Made by a program: the position numbers and the translations under genes | Part shown: positions 36,171 to 45,321 of the stretch, in pieces | Position numbering within the stretch: position 1 is the stretch's first letter | Layout: each line of letters starts with the position of its first letter | Notes under the pieces: generated by a model | What the model saw: only the letters and a program-made list of their open reading frames with translations | Told to the model about the DNA's origin: nothing | Databases searched by the model: none | From: Nitratireductor alexandrii | GTDB taxonomy: Bacteria; Pseudomonadota; Alphaproteobacteria; Rhizobiales; Rhizobiaceae | Assembly: GCF_004000215.1 (NCBI RefSeq) | Contig: NZ_RBVY01000005.1 | Span: forward strand, 434,001 to 498,000 | Direction of reading: 5' to 3' | Length of the DNA: 64,000 nucleotides

Positions 36171-36629
36171 CTATTTGCGCACCGCACGCTCGCTGGCGGC
36201 CAGATCGGCGGTGGTCTTGGCCAGCCGGAAGGCGAGTTCGCGGATGATGCGTCCGGCCAGTTCCGGAAACTCCTTGATCAGCTCGAGAAAATAATCCTTG
36301 CCGATCTTGAGCGCGATCAGCTTGCCGTTGGCCCGCACCGTGGCAGAGCGCGGCACGTCGCAAAACACCGACATCTCGCCGACCAGCGCATGGTCGCGCA
36401 ACTGCGCCACCACAACCTGCGCGCCCTCCGTTTCGGAAACGATGTCGGCGACGCCGCTGACCAGGATGAACGCGCTGTCGCCGGCGTCGCCCTGCCGAAA
36501 CAGCACCTCGCCGTCGTTCAGCTCGACCCGATCGGCGGCGTAGGCGACCAGTTTCAGTTTCGACGGCTCGATCGAGGCGAACAGCGGAATCCGCCGCAGA
36601 ACCTCGACCTCGTCATTCAGCGTGCGCAT
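36171..36629 (-). CDS. Cyclic-nucleotide-binding-domain protein
   Basis: A 152-residue protein that is almost only a CAP-type nucleotide-binding domain. VEVLRRIPLFASIEPSKLKLVAY opens it; GEVLFRQGDAGDSAFILVSG and LVGEMSVFCDVPRSATVRA follow. The phosphate-binding cassette reads GEMSVFCDVPRSATV, with Glu and Arg in the usual places, so it may bind cAMP or cGMP. There is no helix-turn-helix. Its start lies 17 bases inside the end of the ABC gene, so the two are coupled. It probably acts as a regulatory partner of that membrane protein. Confidence 0.87.
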   Translation of the reverse strand: MRTLNDEVEVLRRIPLFASIEPSKLKLVAYAADRVELNDGEVLFRQGDAGDSAFILVSGVADIVSETEGAQVVVAQLRDHALVGEMSVFCDVPRSATVRANGKLIALKIGKDYFLELIKEFPELAGRIIRELAFRLAKTTADLAASERAVRK

Positions 36630-39438
36630 CGTCTTCCGCCCCTTTCTCGTCTGCCGTGGCCTCGCCATCGCCGCCATCGCCCGCGCGCGCGGCGATCTCG
36701 TCCGGCTCGTCTTCCACCAGCGTGCCGTTGCCGTACACCAGGACGCGGTCGAAAAGGCCGGCAAGCTCGTCGTCGAGAAGCACCGCCAGGATCCCCGGCT
36801 TCCAGTCTTCGTCGCCCAGAAGCGGGAGCGCGAGAACCCGCCGCATGGTCGCCTGCCGGCTGGCCACGTCCAGCGCGCCCAGCACTTCGTTGAAGATGAT
36901 GATATCAGGTTTTTTGATCAGCGCCCGCGCCAGATGCAGCTTCTGGCGCTGCGTTTCCGACAGCCGCCGCCCGCCATTGCCCATCTCGAAATCGAGCCCG
37001 ACATCGAGCAGGCCGTCCGAAAGCCCGGTGCGCGCGATCAGCTCCTGGACCGCCGCCAGCACCTTCTCGCGGCCATCGACCGCGCTGGAACTGACACGCC
37101 CCAGCAGGATGTTGTCGAGCACGGTTGCGGTCGGATTGTAGAGGTCCGGATCGTGGAAAAACACCGGCGCGGCCTCCATCTCCGAAACGGTCTCGCGCAC
37201 ATCCGCCCGCGCGGCCAGAATGTCGCTTTCGGTTTCGGCGTCGAGCACGCCGAAACGGCTGCGCGCCTCGCAATAATTGAAGGTGATGCGCAGCAGTTCC
37301 TCGCGGTCGGAAAGCGCTTTCGCCCCCGCCTTGGGGCGGCGTTGCGCGGGCTGTTGCTTGGCCTGACGGCCCATGCGCAGCCTGGCCATCATCTCCTTCA
37401 GCCGCGCCACTTCCTCGTAGCTGACATCGGCCACCGTCTCGAAGATCTTGCTGTCGGGCGCCAGGTCGCCGAACAGTTCGATGCGCGCTTCGGCGATGCG
37501 CCGGCCCATCTCCAAAAACCGCTCGCGCAGCCCGTGCCGGTCGAGGATCGCCAAGAGCACCGGATTGGTGGCCAGCGCGTCCAGCTCCCAGCCGGGGACG
37601 CGCGCGGTGCCGAACAGAAGGTTTTCGCCGATCGCGGCCTGGGCGTTGTAGCGCTTGGGGTCGAACGGCTCGACGATGCCGGCGACGCCGAACCCGGCCG
37701 CATTGTCGCGGAATTCGCGCCGCACCTCGACGATCTTGTCGCAAAAGGCGGGATTGTGTTCGGGATCGACGGTGCCGCGCAGGCCCAGATCCTGGATTTG
37801 CCGCGACAGGCCCGCCAGGTCGAGCACGGCCGCCACGTGCCGGTCGAAGGCCCGCTTGTCGGCAAGACCCAGCGCCGCAAGGTCGATCCAGTCCAGCGTC
37901 TCGTCCGGCGGCGCATCGTGCAACAGCCCGCCGCTGCCCTTGGGCGGGGTCGGCGGCGTCGTCTTCTCGGCAAACCCGACAGGCTGGTTCTTCAAAACCA
38001 TGGTCAGATTGTCGCGGATCGTGCCGGCGGGAAAAAACGTGCCGGCATCGACATAGGCGACGCGCCGTCCGGTCAGGCTTTCGGGCAGATCGTCGAGCGG
38101 CTTGCCGTCGAGCGTGATCGTGCCGGAAACCGGCGTCGTCAGCCGCGCCAGCGCCGTGCACAACACACCCGCCGCGATCCGCGCGGCGTCGTTGCCGCCG
38201 GTCGCGATCGCCACCCGTTCGCCCGGCGCGATGGCGGCATGGAGATTTTCCAGCACCACGCGGCCGGTCTCGTCCTCCAGCCTGGCGCGCTCGGCACGGA
38301 ACCCCTCGCGCAGCCGCGGCACGGCCTCTCCCGGCATTTGCTGGATCGCGGCCGGCAGCAGCCCGTCATCGCGAAAACTGTCGATCGTCTGCTCGTAGCG
38401 GGCCTCGTTGATCAGCCGGATCTGATCGTAGTCGATCAGGCCCTTGATCGGCCCGGGAAGATCCTTGTAGGCGGCGATCACCGCCACGAGCTGTCCGATG
38501 TCGAGCCGGCCGGTGATGACGAAATAACCGCCGAGCACGTAGAACAGGAACGACAGGAACTGCATCAAGAGATTGTTGATGTATTTGACCGCGAATTTGC
38601 GCTGATAGAGCTCGAAGCGGATATCGAGGATCGTGGACAAAAGCCCGTAATGGCGCGCCCGCGTGTAGTTGGAGATGTCGTTGACGTGGATGTCGGGCGC
38701 CATCTCCACCGTCTCCGCCACCTGGCCCGACAGCCGGCGCGCCTGCAATTGCCGCTGCCGGCCGAGCTGGATCAGCTTGCGCCGCAGGCGCGGAATGATC
38801 CAGACCTGGAAGCCGACGATCGCGATCGTCAGGATGCCGAAATAGAAATTCTGCAGAAACAGGAACAACAGGCCGGTGATCGCCTGCCCGCCCAGAAAAA
38901 GCGGCAGCGAGAACGCGTCGCCGACGAACTCGCCCAGCGGCTCGACCTCGTCCTTTATCACCGAGGCCGCCTCCGCCCCCTTCAAGTTGCGAAACCGCAC
39001 CACCCGGTAGCGCAGCACCCGGTCGAGCAGCGTGTAGCGCAATTGCCTGAGCAGCGTCTCGCCGAGCTTGCCCTTGTAGGTGTTGACGTAGAGCTTGAAG
39101 GCGCCGTTGGCGACGACCGCGGCCAAGAAAAGCAGGCCGAGCGCGAAAAGCATCGCCAGCCGGTCGAGGGAAAACCCCTCGAACAGCACGATCTCGCGGC
39201 CGAAAACCTGTTCGGCAAACGGCAGGGGCAGGCGCAGGAAGGGCTGCTCGGCGCCGGCGGCCGAAAACCCCTCGCCCTGGATCGGCCCGTTGACGATCTG
39301 CTTGGGCAGTTCCAGCGTCAGGAAATAGAGCGGCATCGAGGCGACGATGACGATCAGGAGCCAGACCTGCTTGAGCCGGGAGTTCTGCCAGATGAATTTG
39401 AGCAGATTGCGTTCCAAGACCGGCCTATCCCCGCTCAC
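36613..39438 (-). CDS. ABC exporter-like protein with degenerate ATPase motifs
   Basis: A 941-residue membrane protein. Residues 20-335 form an ABC exporter type I membrane domain with about six spans. The nucleotide-binding part from about 390 is abnormal. The Walker A position reads IATGGNDAARI (411-421) with no Lys-Ser/Thr. The signature is LSETQ (826-830). Walker B reads IIIFNEV (846-852), with Asn for the Asp. The switch His is missing (VLLDD). About 300 residues are inserted between Walker A and the signature, and the segment after the Q-loop (TIRDNL) recurs twice as YNAQAAIGENLLFG (597-610) and YNPTATVLDNILLG (767-780). It overlaps the cyclic-nucleotide-binding gene. ATP hydrolysis is doubtful. 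Confidence 0.82.
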   Translation of the reverse strand: MSGDRPVLERNLLKFIWQNSRLKQVWLLIVIVASMPLYFLTLELPKQIVNGPIQGEGFSAAGAEQPFLRLPLPFAEQVFGREIVLFEGFSLDRLAMLFALGLLFLAAVVANGAFKLYVNTYKGKLGETLLRQLRYTLLDRVLRYRVVRFRNLKGAEAASVIKDEVEPLGEFVGDAFSLPLFLGGQAITGLLFLFLQNFYFGILTIAIVGFQVWIIPRLRRKLIQLGRQRQLQARRLSGQVAETVEMAPDIHVNDISNYTRARHYGLLSTILDIRFELYQRKFAVKYINNLLMQFLSFLFYVLGGYFVITGRLDIGQLVAVIAAYKDLPGPIKGLIDYDQIRLINEARYEQTIDSFRDDGLLPAAIQQMPGEAVPRLREGFRAERARLEDETGRVVLENLHAAIAPGERVAIATGGNDAARIAAGVLCTALARLTTPVSGTITLDGKPLDDLPESLTGRRVAYVDAGTFFPAGTIRDNLTMVLKNQPVGFAEKTTPPTPPKGSGGLLHDAPPDETLDWIDLAALGLADKRAFDRHVAAVLDLAGLSRQIQDLGLRGTVDPEHNPAFCDKIVEVRREFRDNAAGFGVAGIVEPFDPKRYNAQAAIGENLLFGTARVPGWELDALATNPVLLAILDRHGLRERFLEMGRRIAEARIELFGDLAPDSKIFETVADVSYEEVARLKEMMARLRMGRQAKQQPAQRRPKAGAKALSDREELLRITFNYCEARSRFGVLDAETESDILAARADVRETVSEMEAAPVFFHDPDLYNPTATVLDNILLGRVSSSAVDGREKVLAAVQELIARTGLSDGLLDVGLDFEMGNGGRRLSETQRQKLHLARALIKKPDIIIFNEVLGALDVASRQATMRRVLALPLLGDEDWKPGILAVLLDDELAGLFDRVLVYGNGTLVEDEPDEIAARAGDGGDGEATADEKGAEDDAHAE

Positions 39439-39522
39439 CCGCCTGCGGACGCCCCGCCCGCCTGTCGGGGGTCAGATGTACATGCCGGCCCGCGAAGTTC
39501 AACCGGCCGGTCGCGCCGCCGT

Positions 39523-39816
39523 TCACCCGAACAGCCGCTCGCCCTGCTCGTCGATCATCTGCTTGGCCTTGCGCAGCGACACCGCGACCGCGTCCTCCTC
39601 GGCCGCGAAACGGTCGGCGCGGATCAGCCTGTGTTCCTTCACAACGCCGTCGATCTCCTTGGCGATCAGCGCGCAGGTCTGAAACTGGCCGCCCTCCTTG
39701 AAGGGCATCGCCTTGATCACGTAGCCGTTGTGCTCGATTTCGGCGGCCACCTTGGCCGCGGCCGGCTGCGCATCCCCGCCGCCGCCGAGCCCGAAAAGCC
39801 GTTTGAAAAAGGACAT
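39523..39816 (-). CDS. HlyU-family small protein
   Basis: A 97-residue protein matching the short HlyU family common in alphaproteobacteria. It opens MSFFKRLFGLGGGG and has the core IEHNGYVIKAMPFKEGGQFQTCALIAKEIDG, followed by EHRLIRADRF and the closing AKQMIDEQGERLF. The family is named for a Vibrio haemolysin regulator but is unrelated to it in fold, and its role here is unknown. It starts at 39816 and lies 59 bp after the yjbQ stop and 84 bp before the ABC gene, on the same strand. Confidence 0.85.
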   Translation of the reverse strand: MSFFKRLFGLGGGGDAQPAAAKVAAEIEHNGYVIKAMPFKEGGQFQTCALIAKEIDGVVKEHRLIRADRFAAEEDAVAVSLRKAKQMIDEQGERLFG

Positions 39817-39875
39817 CGTCGTCTCCGCCTTGTGAAAGCCGCGCGGCGTGGCGCCGGCGCGGCATGGTTCGAAAG

Positions 39876-40301
39876 TCAGCCTGAGGCCACATGTAGCACG
39901 ATTTCGCGCCGGTGCGCCCGCGCCCGGTGTTCGAACAGGTAGAGCCCCTGCCAGGTCCCCAGCAGCATCCGCCCCTCGGCCACCGGAATGCCGAGCGAGG
40001 TCTGGGTGAGCGCCGCCTTGATATGGGCGGGCATGTCGTCGGCTCCCTCGGCCGTGTGCGCGATCCAGTCCATCGCGGGGTCGTCCGCCGGCGGCACCAG
40101 CCGGCGGAAAAACCCGTCGAGGTCGCGCCGCACGTCCGGATCGGCGTTTTCCTGGACGACCAGCGAGCACGACGTATGCCGCACGAATACGGTCAAAAGC
40201 CCTTCGCCGACGCCGGTCTTGCCGACGAACGCGGCCGCGCGGTCGGTGAATTCGTAAAGGCCGGACCCGGCGGTCTCGATGATGATCAAAGTCAGCGCCA
40301 T
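39876..40301 (-). CDS. YjbQ family protein (UPF0047)
   Basis: A 141-residue protein of the YjbQ/UPF0047 family. Core motifs are FVRHTSCSLVVQENADPDVRRDL, DWIAHTAEGADDMPAHIKAALTQTSLGIPV and LGTWQGLYLFEHR. Three conserved histidines (in RHTS, AHTAEG and AHIK) form a metal-like site. E. coli YjbQ has weak thiamine-phosphate-synthase activity, but the natural function is open. Complete and of normal length. Confidence 0.92.
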   Translation of the reverse strand: MALTLIIIETAGSGLYEFTDRAAAFVGKTGVGEGLLTVFVRHTSCSLVVQENADPDVRRDLDGFFRRLVPPADDPAMDWIAHTAEGADDMPAHIKAALTQTSLGIPVAEGRMLLGTWQGLYLFEHRARAHRREIVLHVASG

Positions 40302-40474
40302 GCGTTTTCGTGCGCGGCGACGATACGCCCTGTCAAGGGGCGGGCAGGCCGGATATGGTGGACAGGCGCCGAGCGACGGAAATCGCGACCGTCTTCGACC
40401 GTTTCTTGACCGAAATCAAGCTGTTGCCGCAATCTGGCCGGTACAGTGCCTGGAACCTGCAAAAGGACGCGACC

Positions 40475-40798
40475 ATGACCGATATCGACACGCGCAAGAA
40501 ACAGCTCCTCAGCCGGCTGGCCGAGCTCGACGACCGCCTCACCCGCATCGAGGACGAACTCGACGACGCCCCCAATCCCGACTGGGAAGACAGCGCCGTG
40601 GAGAGCGAGGGCGACGAGGTACTCGAACAGCTCGGCACCAGCGGCCAGGACGAGCAGCGCGCCATCGAGGCCGCGCTCAAGCGCATCGAGGCCGGCACCT
40701 ATGGCGAATGCGTCAAATGCGGCGCGGAGATTTCCGAGGAAAGGCTCGACGCCCTGCCGCACACACCATTCTGCCGCGAATGCGCGCGGGCGATGTAG
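40475..40798 (+). CDS. TraR/DksA-type zinc-finger protein
   Basis: A 107-residue protein. The N-terminal coiled-coil hairpin (LLSRLAELDDRLTRIEDELDD) holds an acidic tip, and the C-terminal zinc finger has CVKCGAEI and CREC (two CxxC pairs). It is a short DksA-like factor that may enter the RNA polymerase secondary channel, but it is smaller than true DksA and lacks its long tail. Start at the ATG at 40475. It converges on rpoD across a strong two-way terminator. Confidence 0.88.
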   Translation: MTDIDTRKKQLLSRLAELDDRLTRIEDELDDAPNPDWEDSAVESEGDEVLEQLGTSGQDEQRAIEAALKRIEAGTYGECVKCGAEISEERLDALPHTPFCRECARAM

Positions 40799-40876
40799 CG
40801 GAACCTTTGCAACTGCCAGCCCTTATCGCCGGCCGGGTTTGAAAACCCGGCTGCGCGGTTTTCCCCTTTTCCCAAC

Positions 40877-40909
40877 AAAAAACCCGGCCTTGCGTGGCCG
40901 GGCTTTTTT
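40877..40909. terminator. Bidirectional terminator between dksA-like gene and rpoD
   Basis: The arms CCCGGCC and GGCCGGG have a six-base loop (TTGCGT) and are flanked by AAAAAA and TTTTTT. It sits 18 bases past the rpoD stop and can end both convergent transcripts. Confidence 0.9.
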
Positions 40910-40926
40910 CGACGCAGGGTCGGACG

Positions 40927-42951
<2,025 letters not shown>

Positions 42952-43184
42952 GCGTGTGTCTCCAACTGCACGGAAGGTCGTCTGCCGCCTTCCGTTCGGG
43001 GGATCGGATGCGCCCGTCCGTTATCCCGTCAGCGAGTAACCGTCTCGCGTTAAAGCCCGCTTAACCCTGACATCGCCCTGTCGGGGTCCCCGGCCGGGAG
43101 GGCGGGGCCATCGTTAACGAATTCAACCCGCCCTGATTCCGTCATTTCCCGGCGAGGTCAAGCCGTGCGGCGCAACTTCGCGCG

Positions 43185-43219
43185 AAAAAAGCCCGCAAGC
43201 GTCAGCTTCGGGCTGTTTT
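43185..43219 (-). terminator. dnaG terminator with the stop codon in its loop
   Basis: On the minus strand AGCCCGAAGC, a TGAC loop, GCTTGCGGGCT and six Ts make a textbook intrinsic terminator. The TGA of the loop is the dnaG stop codon, so the last codons of dnaG form the 5' arm. Confidence 0.85.
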
Positions 43220-45124
43220 GCCGGACAAGAGACCAAATCCTTCAATGAGCGCTTCCGTCGCCTGAGCATTGCGCAACTGGGCCTGGATTTCGAGCAGTTG
43301 CCGGTAATTCTCGTCGGTCGGGTCGGAGGCGAGCGCCGCCTCGGCCACCTTGAGTTCCTTATGTAGGGTGCCCGCCGAAAGGTGCAAGTGCAGCGCCTGC
43401 TCGAAGGCGTCGCGCGCGTCGTCGAGCGCTGCGTCGGCAAGCGCCGGCCATTGCCGCGCCCGCCGCACCAGCGTCTCGGCCCGCTTCCAGGCTTCGCCCA
43501 GACCGGCCTTTTCCAGCCAGCCGACCACCGCGTCGCGATCGGCCGCCACGCCGTGGGCGACGGCGTCGAGAAGCGCCGCGTGCAGGTGTTTCAGGTCCGG
43601 ATGGGTCAGGTCCAGCCGTTCGGCGACATCGAAATGGCCGTCGAACAGCGCCGGGTGATTGATCAGCGACACGACCAGAACGGTTTCGCGCAGCGACATG
43701 ATGCCGGCCGACTGGCGCACCAGCGCCGAGCGTGCCAGGCTTTGCGAGACGGCGAGACGGCCGGCCGCCTGCGCGCCCCGGCCGCGCCCGGCCTGGCCGG
43801 ACCCGCCCGGCGCGTCGCCACGGTGGCGACCGCGCTCGGGCGTGCCGAAAAAGCCCTGCACGCGCTCGCGCATCTCCTGGCCGTAATGTCGGCGCACGCT
43901 TTCGTCGCGAATGCGCCCGACGAGGTCGCGCAGGCGTTTTTCCAGCTCGGCGCGCCGTTCGGGCGTGTCGAACACGCCGCCGGCCGTTTCGCGCTGCCAC
44001 AGCATGTCGGCGAGCGGCCGCGCATCGGCGAGAACCGCCGAAAACGCCTCCTTACCGCCCGCCTTGACCAGGTCGTCGGGGTCCTGGCCTTCGGGAAGCA
44101 GGGCAAAACGCAGGCTGCGGCCGGGCCCGATTTCCGGCAGCGTCAGGTCCGCCGCCCGCCACGCCGCCTTCAGTCCGGCCTGGTCGCCGTCGAAACACAG
44201 GATCGGCTCCGGCGACATCCGCCACAACAAGGCGAGCTGGTTTTCCGTCAGCGCCGTGCCCAGCGGCGCCACCACATTGGCGAAACCGGCCTGGGCGAGC
44301 GCGATCACGTCCATATAGCCTTCGACCGCGATCACGGTGCCCTCGCGCCCCTGCCCCTTGCGGGCACGGGCGAGATTGTAGAGCACGTTGCCCTTGTGGA
44401 AGAGCTCGGTGTCGTTGGAATTGAGATATTTGGCAGCGATCGCCGGCGACATGGCCCGGCCGCCGAAGGCGATCACCCGTTCGCGGGCATCCTCGATCGG
44501 AAACATGATGCGGTCGCGGAACCGGTCGTAGGAGACCGCGATGTCGTCGCCGTGCACGACCAGGCCGCAGGCCTCGATCTGATCCTTGCCCACGCCCTTG
44601 GCCGCGAGATAGCTCTTCAGCGCATTGCGGCTGTCGGGCGCGTAGCCCAGCCGGAAATTCTGCTGGGTGGCCGAACTGACGCCGCGCTCGCGCAGATAGG
44701 CGCGCGCGGCCGCCCCGGCGGCCGACTGCAGTTGTTCCTGGAAAAACGCCGCCGCCAGGTCCATCACCTCGCTCAGGCTGGCGCGCTTCTTCTCGCGGCG
44801 CTCGGCCTCGGGGTCGCGCGCCGGCATCGGCACACCGGCCATGTCGGCGACCCGCTCGACCGCTTCGGGGAAGGACAGGCCGTCGAGCTCGGTCAGAAAC
44901 CGGAAATGGTCGCCCGACACCCCGCAGCCGAAGCAATGGTAGCGGCCCTTGCGGTCCTCGCAGTGAAAGCTCGGCGTGTTTTCGCCGTGGAACGGGCAGC
45001 ACGCCCAGTAGTCGCCGCGCGAGGCGTTGGTCTTCTTGCGGTCCCACGTCACGCGCTGGCCGATGACGGCCGAAATCGACACCCGGTCGCGTATCTCGTC
45101 GAGGAAGGAGGGTGAAAAGCGCAT
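43202..45124 (-). CDS. dnaG: DNA primase DnaG
   Basis: Primase of 640 residues that makes RNA primers for replication. The CHC2 zinc finger (CPFHGENTPSFHCEDRKGRYHCFGCGVSGD, about 38-68) has the expected Cys and His residues. The catalytic core with the TOPRIM fold contains VIAVEGYMDVIALAQAG and CFDGDQAG. The C-terminal part holds the helicase-binding domain, after a Gly/Arg-rich linker (ERGRHRGDAPGGSGQAGRGRG). The ATG at 45124 gives MRFSPSFLDEIRDRVSI, the normal start. It lies upstream of rpoD in the conserved order. Its 3' end is folded into its terminator. Confidence 0.97.
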   Translation of the reverse strand: MRFSPSFLDEIRDRVSISAVIGQRVTWDRKKTNASRGDYWACCPFHGENTPSFHCEDRKGRYHCFGCGVSGDHFRFLTELDGLSFPEAVERVADMAGVPMPARDPEAERREKKRASLSEVMDLAAAFFQEQLQSAAGAAARAYLRERGVSSATQQNFRLGYAPDSRNALKSYLAAKGVGKDQIEACGLVVHGDDIAVSYDRFRDRIMFPIEDARERVIAFGGRAMSPAIAAKYLNSNDTELFHKGNVLYNLARARKGQGREGTVIAVEGYMDVIALAQAGFANVVAPLGTALTENQLALLWRMSPEPILCFDGDQAGLKAAWRAADLTLPEIGPGRSLRFALLPEGQDPDDLVKAGGKEAFSAVLADARPLADMLWQRETAGGVFDTPERRAELEKRLRDLVGRIRDESVRRHYGQEMRERVQGFFGTPERGRHRGDAPGGSGQAGRGRGAQAAGRLAVSQSLARSALVRQSAGIMSLRETVLVVSLINHPALFDGHFDVAERLDLTHPDLKHLHAALLDAVAHGVAADRDAVVGWLEKAGLGEAWKRAETLVRRARQWPALADAALDDARDAFEQALHLHLSAGTLHKELKVAEAALASDPTDENYRQLLEIQAQLRNAQATEALIEGFGLLSGKTARS

Positions 45125-45321
45125 AAACCTGTCTCCGTCCCCCATATAGGCGCGCCCCGCGACGCGCGCGAGCGCAATCGCCCGCCATACCCGGTTTTCA
45201 CAGCTTCGGCCCGGTCGCGGGTTCGGCCGCCAGGCCTTGATCGCGGCGAAAACGGCGCGATTCATCCTTTTTCAAGCCCGACCTGCTAGACCATGCGCCG
45301 ATATCGACGCGGGGGCACGAT

